From: Mycolicibacterium sp. GF69
GTDB taxonomy: Bacteria; Actinomycetota; Actinomycetes; Mycobacteriales; Mycobacteriaceae
Direction: 5' to 3'
Assembly (NCBI RefSeq): GCF_003284965.1
Contig: NZ_QMEW01000026.1
Span: forward strand, 1-64,000
Length of the DNA: 64,000 nucleotides
Part shown: one piece after another, positions 17,195-25,203 of the stretch
How the letters are laid out: each line of letters starts with the position of its first letter
Numbering within the stretch: position 1 is the first letter of the stretch
Program-made: the position numbers and the translations under genes
Notes under the pieces: model-generated
What the model was told of the DNA's origin: nothing
Database searches by the model: none
Seen by the model: only the letters and a program-made list of their open reading frames with translations

Positions 17195-19909
17195 ATGAAA
17201 GCGCTGAGAAGGTTCACGGTCCGTGCACATCTGCCCGACCGACTGGCTGCGCTCGAACGGCTGTCGATCAACCTGCGCTGGTCGTGGGATCGGCCGACGC
17301 AGGATCTGTTCGAGACGATCGAGCCGGAACTGTGGAAGCGGGTCGGCTGCGACCCGGTGAAGTTGCTGGGGCAGATCAGCCCCCAGCGCTTGGACGCGCT
17401 CGCCGCCGATGAGGCGTTTCTTCACCGTCTCGACGGGCTGGCCGCCGATCTCGACGACTACCTGAGCCGGCCGCTGTGGTATCAGCAGGAGCTCGAAGAC
17501 GGTGCCCAACTGCCGAACGGTATCGCGTACTTCTCGATGGAGTTCGGCGTGGCCGAGTCCCTGCCGAATTACTCGGGCGGGCTGGGCATCCTCGCCGGCG
17601 ACCATCTCAAGGCGGCATCGGACCTGGGCCTGCCGTTGATCGCGGTCGGGTTGCTGTACCGCTCGGGTTACTTTCGGCAGTCGCTGACTGCCGACGGCTG
17701 GCAGCACGAGAGCTACCCGGCACTGGACCCTCAGGGCCTGCCGCTCCGGCTGCTCACCGACCGGGACGGTCGCGCGGTGCTCGTCGCGGTGGCGATGCCC
17801 GACGAGAACCGGTACGACAACCAGTTGCGCGCGCGGGTATGGATCGCACAGGTGGGTCGAATTCCGTTGCTGCTGTTGGATTCCGACGTCCCGGAGAACG
17901 ATCACGGGCTACGGTCGGTGACCGACCGGCTCTATGGCGGCGACCAGGAGCACCGGATCAAGCAGGAGATCCTGGCCGGTATCGGCGGGGTCCGGGCGAT
18001 CCGCGCGTTCACCGAATTGGAAGGCCGGCCCTCGCCGGAGGTGTTCCATATGAACGAGGGACATGCGGGTTTCCTCGGTGTGGAGCGCATCCGAGAGCTC
18101 ATCGACGCCGGGCTCGACTTCGACACCGCGCTTGCGGTGGTCCGCTCATCGACGGTGTTCACCACGCACACCCCGGTGCCGGCGGGCATCGACCGGTTCC
18201 CCGTGGAGATGGTTCGCCGGCACTTCGCAGGCTCGGCCGATGAGCGCTCGCGCGAAGAGCAAGAATTCGATGAGCGCTCGCGCGAAGAGCACGGATTTGA
18301 TGAGCGCTCGCGCGAAGAGCAAGGATCCGGCGGTCCATCGGGCGCGATGTCGCGGGTGCTGCCCGGGCTTCCGGTCGATCGCATCATCGCGTTCGGCGAG
18401 GAGGAGGACCCCACCAAGTTCAACATGGCCCACATGGGCCTTCGGTTGGCTCAGCGCGCCAACGGTGTCTCACTCCTGCACGGGCGGGTCAGCCGGCACA
18501 TGTTCAACGACCTGTGGCCGGGTTTCGACGCCGTCGAGGTGCCGATCGGGTCGATCACGAACGGGGTGCACGCTCCGACTTGGGCGGCGCCGCAGTGGTT
18601 GCAACTGGCCAACGAGTTGCTCGAAAACCAAGAACTGAGCGCTGCGCGGGAACCCGCGGTGTGGGAGCGGCTCCATCAGGTCGACACCGGCCATCTGTGG
18701 TGGATTCGTTCGCAGTTGCGTGAGCAACTCGTCGAAGACGTGCGGGCACGGCTGCGTCGCTCCTTCCTGGAACGCGGGGCGGCAGAAGCCGAGCTGGGCT
18801 GGATCACAACGGCTTTCGACCCCGGCGCCCTGACGATCGGATTCGCCCGGCGGGTCCCGACCTACAAGCGGTTGACGCTGATGCTGCGCGATCCCGAGCG
18901 CTTGGAGCGGTTGCTGCTCGACGAGGAGAGGCCGATCCAGCTCATCGTCGCCGGTAAGTCACACCCGGCCGACGACGGCGGCAAGGCGCTGATCCAGCAA
19001 GTGGTCAAGTACGCCGATCGGGCCGAGGTGCGGCACCGGATCGCGTTCCTGCCCGATTACGACATGTCGATGGCGCGCCAGCTGTACTGGGGCTGCGACG
19101 TCTGGCTGAACAACCCGCTGCGGCCGCTGGAGGCGTGCGGCACCTCCGGGATGAAGAGCGCGCTCAACGGCGGGTTGAATCTGTCGATCCGCGACGGCTG
19201 GTGGGACGAGTGGTACGACGGTGAGAACGGCTGGGATATCCCGACGGCCAACGGGCTCGCCGACGAGGACCGGCGCGACGATCTCGAGGCCGCCGCCCTC
19301 TACGAGTTGCTCGAAACGTCGGTGGCGCCGAAGTTCTACGACCGCGACGAGCGCGGTGTGCCCACCCGGTGGGTCGAGATGGTGCGGCACACGCTGATCG
19401 ACCTCGGGCCGAAGGTGCTGGCCTCGCGGATGGTGCGCGACTACACCGAGAAGTACTACGCGCCGGCGGCACAGTCGCTGCGGCGGACCGTGGAACCCAA
19501 CGCCGACGGCGAGCCGTTCGGCGCCGCCCGAGATGTGGCCCACTACCGGTCGCGTGTCGCGCAGTCGTGGCCGAAGGTCCAGATCACCGACGTCGACAGC
19601 TACGGGCTGCCGGATACGCCGCTGTTGGGCTCGGAACTCACGCTGACCGCCACGGTGCACCTGGCGGGTCTGCGCCCCGACGAAGTCGCCGTGCAGGCCG
19701 TACTCGGTCGCGTCGACGCCGGCGACCAACTGGTGGACCCGGTGACGGTGCCGATGACGCACATCGAGACCGTCGACGGTGGCAACGAGGTGTTCTCCGC
19801 GACAGCGCCGCTGCCCGTCGCCGGACCGGTGGGCTACACAGTCCGGGTGCTGCCGCACCATCCGCTGTTGGCCGGCGACAACGAACTCGGCCTCGTCACG
19901 CTCGCGTGA
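17195..19909 (+). CDS. glgP: Alpha-glucan phosphorylase
   Basis: A 904-residue GT35-type enzyme that releases glucose-1-phosphate from alpha-1,4-glucan using pyridoxal phosphate. In this long actinobacterial type the PLP-Lys region is in EACGTSGMKSALNGG; conserved FHMNEGHAGFL and FARRVPTYKR blocks are present. The ATG at 17195 (MKALRRFTVRAHLP) matches the N terminus I recall for Rv1328 and has a leaderless -10 box. Residues about 349-378 are a threefold 10-residue repeat (DERSREEQ-x-x) absent from the M. tuberculosis protein, apparently an in-frame DNA insertion in a surface loop. The 3' end overlaps the next gene as GTGA. Confidence 0.94.
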   Translation: MKALRRFTVRAHLPDRLAALERLSINLRWSWDRPTQDLFETIEPELWKRVGCDPVKLLGQISPQRLDALAADEAFLHRLDGLAADLDDYLSRPLWYQQELEDGAQLPNGIAYFSMEFGVAESLPNYSGGLGILAGDHLKAASDLGLPLIAVGLLYRSGYFRQSLTADGWQHESYPALDPQGLPLRLLTDRDGRAVLVAVAMPDENRYDNQLRARVWIAQVGRIPLLLLDSDVPENDHGLRSVTDRLYGGDQEHRIKQEILAGIGGVRAIRAFTELEGRPSPEVFHMNEGHAGFLGVERIRELIDAGLDFDTALAVVRSSTVFTTHTPVPAGIDRFPVEMVRRHFAGSADERSREEQEFDERSREEHGFDERSREEQGSGGPSGAMSRVLPGLPVDRIIAFGEEEDPTKFNMAHMGLRLAQRANGVSLLHGRVSRHMFNDLWPGFDAVEVPIGSITNGVHAPTWAAPQWLQLANELLENQELSAAREPAVWERLHQVDTGHLWWIRSQLREQLVEDVRARLRRSFLERGAAEAELGWITTAFDPGALTIGFARRVPTYKRLTLMLRDPERLERLLLDEERPIQLIVAGKSHPADDGGKALIQQVVKYADRAEVRHRIAFLPDYDMSMARQLYWGCDVWLNNPLRPLEACGTSGMKSALNGGLNLSIRDGWWDEWYDGENGWDIPTANGLADEDRRDDLEAAALYELLETSVAPKFYDRDERGVPTRWVEMVRHTLIDLGPKVLASRMVRDYTEKYYAPAAQSLRRTVEPNADGEPFGAARDVAHYRSRVAQSWPKVQITDVDSYGLPDTPLLGSELTLTATVHLAGLRPDEVAVQAVLGRVDAGDQLVDPVTVPMTHIETVDGGNEVFSATAPLPVAGPVGYTVRVLPHHPLLAGDNELGLVTLA
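18239..18328. repeat. Three in-frame 30-bp tandem repeats inside glgP
   Basis: Units start at 18239, 18269 and 18299. The first 23 bases, beginning GATGAGCGCTCGCGCGAAGA, are identical in all three; the last 7 vary. The core contains the palindromes GAGCGCTC and TCGCGCGA. The units encode DERSREEQEF, DERSREEHGF and DERSREEQGS. The 30-bp period keeps the frame open. Confidence 0.92.
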
Positions 19910-20754
19910 CGTCCGCGCTCAAGGTCGCGGTCGGCGGCGGTCCCTACGCGCTTGCGGCGGGACCGGATGGGGCGCTCTGGGTGACCCTGGTGCACGACGG
20001 CGCCATCGCGCGGGTGACCGATAGCGGAGAGGTCACCGTGCATCCCGTGGCGCCCGATTGTCGGCCATCGCTCATCACGGCGGGCCCCGACGGCGCAATG
20101 TGGTTCACCCGTACCGGCGACGACCGAATCGGCCGCATCACCCTCGCCGGCGAGGTCAGCGCGTTCGAGCTGACCGAGGGCAGCGGCCCCTACGGCATCA
20201 CCGCCGGACCGGACGGCGCTCTGTGGTTCACGGCGCTGAATCGGGGCGAGGTCGGACGGATCTCGGTGGATGGGCAGATCTCCGGCGGCCATCCCGTCGG
20301 CGGCGGGCCCTCGATGATCACCACCGGGCCCGACAACGCGTTGTGGTTCACCCTCAACCAGGCCAGTGCGGTCGGCCGTCTGACACTGGCCGGTGACCTG
20401 ATGGTGCGCGAAACCCCCACTGCCGCATCGGGACCGGTGGGTATCGCCGCGACACACGACGACGCGGTGTGGTTCACCGAAATCCTCGCCGAGCGGCTGG
20501 GCCGCATTCCGATGGACGCGGCGGTCCAGGAGATCGAACTGCCCGGCAAACCGCACGCGGTGATCGCCGACCCCGACGACGGGGTGTGGGTGACGCTGTG
20601 GGGTTCCAGCCAGCTCGCCCGCGTCAGCAGTGGCGGGGAGATCGTCACGATCGATCTACCGGACGGCAGTGAACCGCACGGCCTCGCAGTCGACGCCAAC
20701 GGTGCGGTGTGGGTCGCTCTGGAGGCGGGTTACGTCCTGCGGATGCCTACCTGA
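19906..20754 (+). CDS. Virginiamycin B lyase-like beta-propeller (Vgb family)
   Basis: A 282-residue seven-bladed propeller; the repeat GPDGALWFT with variants recurs about every 42 residues. In staphylococcal Vgb the catalytic residues are, as I recall, His228, Glu268 and His270. Here His217 (KPHAV), Glu256 and His258 (SEPHG) occur at nearly the same spacing, so lyase activity on streptogramin B or a similar cyclic ester is possible. Many genomic homologues have no proven substrate. The GTG start overlaps the glgP stop by four bases (GTGA), so the two are co-translated; the functional link to glucan breakdown is unclear. No signal peptide is seen. Confidence 0.85.
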   Translation: MTSALKVAVGGGPYALAAGPDGALWVTLVHDGAIARVTDSGEVTVHPVAPDCRPSLITAGPDGAMWFTRTGDDRIGRITLAGEVSAFELTEGSGPYGITAGPDGALWFTALNRGEVGRISVDGQISGGHPVGGGPSMITTGPDNALWFTLNQASAVGRLTLAGDLMVRETPTAASGPVGIAATHDDAVWFTEILAERLGRIPMDAAVQEIELPGKPHAVIADPDDGVWVTLWGSSQLARVSSGGEIVTIDLPDGSEPHGLAVDANGAVWVALEAGYVLRMPT

Positions 20755-20848
20755 ACCGAGCAATTTCGACGATTCTGTGGGCACCCGCGCGGTGGCGGTG
20801 ACGTCGCGGTAGGTCCCGAAGCGTTGCCAACGATCGAGAGGGCGGGCA

Positions 20849-21583
20849 GTGACGTTTGGGAGTGTGCTGCGACGCGGCATCACAGCTATCGCCATCGCGG
20901 GTGTGCTGGGGAATGTGGATGCCGCATTCGCCTCGGCCGATCCCGCAACCGAACCGGTCGTGGCCGAGATGCCCGTCGAAGGCGTGCCGCCGCCGGAGGA
21001 CGGTGCGGTCGAGTCGACCCCACCGGCGGTGAAGGAGGCTCCCGACGGCTGGGTGCTCGAAATGGGCGCCAAGGACGAGACCCAGGCGCCGATTCCTCCG
21101 CTGACGACCGCGCTGTCGTCGCGCGAGTACGTGGTCGGCGGGACCTACACCGGCAAGCTGAACGGTCCCGACGACGGTGAGCCGCCGCGGGGCACGCTCG
21201 AGGTGGGTTACGAGATCGGCTGCGGCATCGACATGAGCACGTCGAACGGCGTCTCGCTGACCGGCACCGCGGGGATCAACCCCTCGCTGGGGATCTTGGG
21301 GATCGACGCCGCCGGACCGCTGGAGCTCGGTGTCCTGCCCAGCGTCGGCGGCAACCTCGGCGGTGGTATCACCGTCGGCCTCAAACCCGGTCTGATCAAC
21401 ATCGTCCCGGTCACAAAGAAGGAGTTCGCCGGCGCCGAGCCGTGGGTGATGGTGAGCGACTTCCGGGTCAAGATCGACGGCTGCGTCGGAGAGTCGTTCA
21501 TTCGCTCGTATGCGTTCCTCACGCGGTCCACCGATATGTCGGAGGCGATCGTCGCCTGGTACGGCGCCACCAAACAAATCTGA
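20849..21583 (+). CDS. MspA-family porin-like protein
   Basis: A 244-residue exported protein. A signal peptide (VLRRGITAIAIAGVL to AFASA near residue 30) is followed by an acidic, Pro-rich segment of about 50 residues not found in MspA. The MspA-type beta domain then follows (YVVGGTYTGKLNG, GTLEVGYEIGCGIDMS, LKPGLINIVPV, DFRVKIDGCVGESFIRSYA). MspA itself is an octameric outer-membrane channel for small hydrophilic solutes. Two cysteines (YEIGCGIDM and IDGCVGES) are absent from MspA and could form a disulfide. Whether this divergent member forms a pore is unknown. GTG start with GAGAGG upstream. Confidence 0.85.
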   Translation: MTFGSVLRRGITAIAIAGVLGNVDAAFASADPATEPVVAEMPVEGVPPPEDGAVESTPPAVKEAPDGWVLEMGAKDETQAPIPPLTTALSSREYVVGGTYTGKLNGPDDGEPPRGTLEVGYEIGCGIDMSTSNGVSLTGTAGINPSLGILGIDAAGPLELGVLPSVGGNLGGGITVGLKPGLINIVPVTKKEFAGAEPWVMVSDFRVKIDGCVGESFIRSYAFLTRSTDMSEAIVAWYGATKQI

Positions 21584-21591
21584 GCAACGTT

Positions 21592-23031
21592 TCAGTCGAA
21601 GCGCTTGAAGCAGCGCTCGGTGTCGCCGAGCACCCCGACCCGAAACGCGTCGATACGCGAGAAGCCCGACGGCACCGACTCCCCGTTGACGTCGCTGGCC
21701 ACCAGGCCGTTGGTGAGGATTCCCGACACGGCCTCGTCGACGTCGCCTGCGGTCAGTGCCACGGTGTTGCCGTCGGAGGTCTGCACACTCTTCGACAGCT
21801 TGGTGGTCGCGACACCGGTCAGGCACGCCGTGCGCAGCGCGGCTTCGGCGTTGTCGAGGTCGACGCCGCCGCGCTCGTGCTGGATCGCCTGCATGAAGCG
21901 CGACACGAGCACCGAGTACGCGGTGTTATCGCCGGTGGCCAATCCGACCGGGTCCTCGATGTCGGGCGGGGCGCCCATCTGTGCGAGCTCGTCGAGATCG
22001 ACGGCGATGACGTTGCTGGCGGGACAGTAGGACACCGGGGGGCTCGGCCGCGCATCTGGGCATTCGGTGGGGCTGAAACTCAGCTCGGGTGGGGCGGCGG
22101 GTTCGAACAGGATGTTCATCGCTTCGAGGATGGCGCGCACCGAATCTTCGGAGACGGCCCATTCACCGGTCTCGTCGTGCTCCAGCAGCACGGGCAGATC
22201 GCCACGGCGCTGGCCGATCTCGCGCATGTCGATTGCCGCGCACGCCGACGCGCCGTCGGTGAAGCCGAATTGGAAGGCCGAAAGGCGTTCGAACGCCGAA
22301 CCATGTTCATCGACACCGGCTTCGGGGTCGTTCTCGCTCAACAGCGGGTCGCGGAACGCGATGACGGTCGCGAGCACGTTGTTGAGCCCGTCACCCGTCG
22401 ACAATGTGAAGCGCGGTGAGTCGTCTTCGGCGACCCATCGCATGTAGGCCCCGGCCAGGCAGTCGGCTTGTTGTTCGGACACCAGTGTCGGGCTGTCATC
22501 GTTGACCAGGTCGGCTTGCTTCTGCACCGAGTGGCCGTATTCATGGGCGAGCACCATCGTCACACCCATGTCGCCGTACTCCCGGCGCAGGCTCGGCAGC
22601 AGCTCACCGCGATCCCACCCGATCGTGTTGTCGGTGTCGCAGAAGCCGGCGTTGACCAGACCGTAGGTGTCGGTATCGCAGAAGCCCGTTTCGTCGAATC
22701 CGTTGGCGTCCCAGGAGTACACGCGAGCAACCGGCTCGAACTCACCGCCGAACGCGTTGTGGTAGGCGCCTTTCCAGAACTCCTCGATGTCGCTGATGGC
22801 TTGGCGGGCGAGTTCGTCGGTGTCACTTCCGTCGGTGCCCGTCACCGAACGAGTCGGACCTTGCGCATCGGGCCGTAAACCGGTGGGGCCGTCGGTCGCC
22901 GGCATCCCCGCGACCCGGAACGGATCGGCGAACACCGAGACCGGTTCACCTCTCAGCGTGGTGGTGCACGCGGTCATCACTAGCGCCGCGCACGCCGCGA
23001 TCACCGCGCCGACGAGGTATCGCCGATTCAT
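21592..23031 (-). CDS. Lipoprotein neutral zinc metallopeptidase (YpfJ-like)
   Basis: A 479-residue predicted lipoprotein: the signal peptide ends in a lipobox (LVMTAC, Cys near residue 21). The catalytic domain has the zincin motif HEYGH in VLAHEYGHSVQKQAD (about residue 186), and a third ligand is likely the Glu in SEQQADCLAGAY; this Q-x-x-D-C-L-A-G-A-Y element is typical of the putative neutral zinc metallopeptidase family. The Cys-rich C-terminal part is conserved in actinobacterial members. The ATG at 23031 is chosen because it places the lipoprotein signal at the N terminus and has AAAGG upstream. Substrate unknown; likely an extracytoplasmic protease. Confidence 0.88.
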   Translation of the reverse strand: MNRRYLVGAVIAACAALVMTACTTTLRGEPVSVFADPFRVAGMPATDGPTGLRPDAQGPTRSVTGTDGSDTDELARQAISDIEEFWKGAYHNAFGGEFEPVARVYSWDANGFDETGFCDTDTYGLVNAGFCDTDNTIGWDRGELLPSLRREYGDMGVTMVLAHEYGHSVQKQADLVNDDSPTLVSEQQADCLAGAYMRWVAEDDSPRFTLSTGDGLNNVLATVIAFRDPLLSENDPEAGVDEHGSAFERLSAFQFGFTDGASACAAIDMREIGQRRGDLPVLLEHDETGEWAVSEDSVRAILEAMNILFEPAAPPELSFSPTECPDARPSPPVSYCPASNVIAVDLDELAQMGAPPDIEDPVGLATGDNTAYSVLVSRFMQAIQHERGGVDLDNAEAALRTACLTGVATTKLSKSVQTSDGNTVALTAGDVDEAVSGILTNGLVASDVNGESVPSGFSRIDAFRVGVLGDTERCFKRFD

Positions 23032-23100
23032 GAACGCCGCCTTTCGCATTCCGAGGCGGCCGAAGGGCACGCACTGAACCGCTGCCAGAATAGAAAACAA

Positions 23101-25194
23101 TCAACTCGCGCGTAGACGTTCGAGCGCCTGACGCACGCGGTGGGAGTCGGTGGTGGCCCAGAACGGCGGCAACGACGCCCGTAGGTAGCCGGCGTACCGG
23201 GCGGTGGCCATCCGGGAGTCCAGCACGGCGACGACGCCGCGGTCGTCGACTGTGCGCAGCAACCGGCCCGCGCCCTGCGCGAGCAACAAGGCCGCATGGC
23301 TTGCGGCAACCGCCATGAAGCCGTTGCCGCCGCGCGCAGCCACCGCTCGCTGCCGGGCCGTGAGCAGCGGATCGTCGGGGCGCGGGAAGGGAATCCGGTC
23401 GATCAGCACGAGCGACAGTGACGGTCCGGGAACGTCGACGCCCTGCCACAGCGACAGCGTGCCGAACAACGAAGTCGCCGGATCGTCGGCGAACCGCTTG
23501 ACCAACGCCGACGTGGTGTCCTCGCCCTGGCACAGCACCGGCGAGTCGAGCCGCTCGCGCATGACCTCGGCCGCCGCTTTGGCGGCGCGCATCGAGGAGA
23601 ACAGGCCGAGGGTCCGGCCACCGGCGGCGGTGATCAGCGCTGCGATCTCGTCGAGTTGTTCGGCGTTATTGAATGTCGCCGACTCCGCGGCTCCGGTGTT
23701 GAATGTCGCCGACGCCGCGGCTCCGGTGCTGAATGTCGCCGACGCCGCGCCTCCGGCCCCGCTGCCGCGATGCCCCGGCGGGGGCAGATGTGCGGCGACG
23801 TACAGGATGCCCGACTTGGCGTGTTCGAACGGGGAGCCGACGTCCAGACCGCGCCAGCTGAGCCGCTCGGCCTGCGACGACGAGCCCTCGGCGCTCTGGC
23901 CCGCAAGCCCCCATGCTGAGGCCATCGCGTCGAAGCTGCCGCCTATGGTCAGCGTCGCCGATGTCAGCACCGTCGTCGAATACTCAAACAGTCTGCTGCG
24001 CAACAACCCCGAGACCGACAGCGGCGCCACCCGCAGAATCGTGCGCACCGTTCCGCGCGTCTCCTCCCGCTCGATCCACACCACGTCGGTGCGGTCCGCG
24101 ATGGCGGGTACGAACGAGTCGAGGACGCGCGAGGCAGTGTCGCCGATGTCGGTCAACGCGGTGACGGCTTCGGTGCGTGCGGAGGCGGCCGCGGGATCGC
24201 TGGGTGCGGTGTCGATCGCCGACCGAACGCGGTGCGCGGCGTCGCGCACCGCGGTCAGGTAGGTCGCCAACTCGTCGTCGAGCACATCGATACGGCCCGG
24301 TTCGGTGTCATGGATCGCCGACGACAGCGTCGCCGTCGCCGCCTCCAACCGTTGCGCAAGTTCCTCGTCGACCAGGCGTGCGGCGCGGCGGTGCGCGACC
24401 CCGAGCGCCGTCGCCGACAACTCGCCCGTGGCAACCGACGTGACCCGGTCGACCAACTCGTGCGCTTCGTCGACGACGAGCAAATGGTGTTCGGGTAGCA
24501 CGGCGGCATCGGAGATCGCGTCGATGGCCAGCAGCGCGTGATTGGTGACGACGACATCGGCCTGGCCGGCTTTCTCCCGCGCCTTCTCCGCGAAGCAGTC
24601 GGTGCCGAACGGACACCGCGCCACACCGATGCATTCGCGGGCGGACACGCTGACCTGCGACCACGACCGATCCGGGACACCGGGCGCCAAATCGTCGCGG
24701 TCGCCGGTGTCGGTGTCCGACGACCAGGCGATGAGCCGCTTCACGTCCCGCCCCAGGGCACTGGTCGCCACCGGTTCGAACAGCTCCTCCTGTGGCCGGT
24801 CCTCCGATTCGGTAGCAGCTCCGTTGTGAATCTTGTTCAGGCACAGGTAGTTCCCGCGACCCTTGAGCAGCGCGAACTCGGGTGTACGCGACAGCTCACC
24901 GGTCAGTGAGTCCGCCAGCCGGGGAAGATCGCGGTCCACGAGTTGTCGTTGTAGCGCGATGGTCGCGGTGGACACGACCACGGGTTCGTCGGTGTCGACG
25001 GCTCTCGCGATCGCGGGCACCAGATAGGCCAGCGACTTACCGGTGCCGGTCCCGGCTTGCACCGCGAGGTGCTCGCCGGTGTCGAAGGCGTTCGCGACGG
25101 CCCGGGCCATCTCGATCTGGCCGGTTCGCTCGCGGCCGCCGAGTCCGGCGACCGCCGTGGCCAGGAGGTGGGTGATATCCGAGGTGTCCGACGT
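23101..25194 (-). CDS. dinG: ATP-dependent DNA helicase, DinG/XPD type
   Basis: A superfamily 2 helicase with a 4Fe-4S cluster. Seen: Walker A AGTGTGKSLAY, DEAH box VVDEAHELVDR, and four cluster cysteines (NYLCLNKI, SARECIGVARCPFGTDCFAE). Counterpart of Rv1329c. The first conventional start is the ATG at 25110, but the reading frame upstream encodes HLLATAVAGLGG and ERTGQIEMA, the conserved helicase Q motif, so coding must begin further up. Between the in-frame pncB1 stop (TAG, 25204-25206) and 25110 there is no ATG, GTG or TTG. An ACG at 25192-25194 lies 5 bases after GGAGG and is the best start; a CTG at 25162-25164 is the alternative. A threefold 30-bp repeat inserts about 30 residues in a loop. 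Confidence 0.92.
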   Translation of the reverse strand, partial: TSDTSDITHLLATAVAGLGGRERTGQIEMARAVANAFDTGEHLAVQAGTGTGKSLAYLVPAIARAVDTDEPVVVSTATIALQRQLVDRDLPRLADSLTGELSRTPEFALLKGRGNYLCLNKIHNGAATESEDRPQEELFEPVATSALGRDVKRLIAWSSDTDTGDRDDLAPGVPDRSWSQVSVSARECIGVARCPFGTDCFAEKAREKAGQADVVVTNHALLAIDAISDAAVLPEHHLLVVDEAHELVDRVTSVATGELSATALGVAHRRAARLVDEELAQRLEAATATLSSAIHDTEPGRIDVLDDELATYLTAVRDAAHRVRSAIDTAPSDPAAASARTEAVTALTDIGDTASRVLDSFVPAIADRTDVVWIEREETRGTVRTILRVAPLSVSGLLRSRLFEYSTTVLTSATLTIGGSFDAMASAWGLAGQSAEGSSSQAERLSWRGLDVGSPFEHAKSGILYVAAHLPPPGHRGSGAGGAASATFSTGAAASATFNTGAAESATFNNAEQLDEIAALITAAGGRTLGLFSSMRAAKAAAEVMRERLDSPVLCQGEDTTSALVKRFADDPATSLFGTLSLWQGVDVPGPSLSLVLIDRIPFPRPDDPLLTARQRAVAARGGNGFMAVAASHAALLLAQGAGRLLRTVDDRGVVAVLDSRMATARYAGYLRASLPPFWATTDSHRVRQALERLRAS
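23671..23760. repeat. Three in-frame 30-bp tandem repeats inside dinG
   Basis: Units start at 23671, 23701 and 23731, each beginning GAATGTCGCCGACKCCGCGS on the plus strand with a few substitutions near the end. On the coding strand they give the 10-residue pattern GAA-x-SATFNT three times. The corresponding loop of the M. tuberculosis protein, as I recall it, lacks this segment. Confidence 0.9.
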
Positions 25195-25203
25195 GGTGGC
25201 CTC

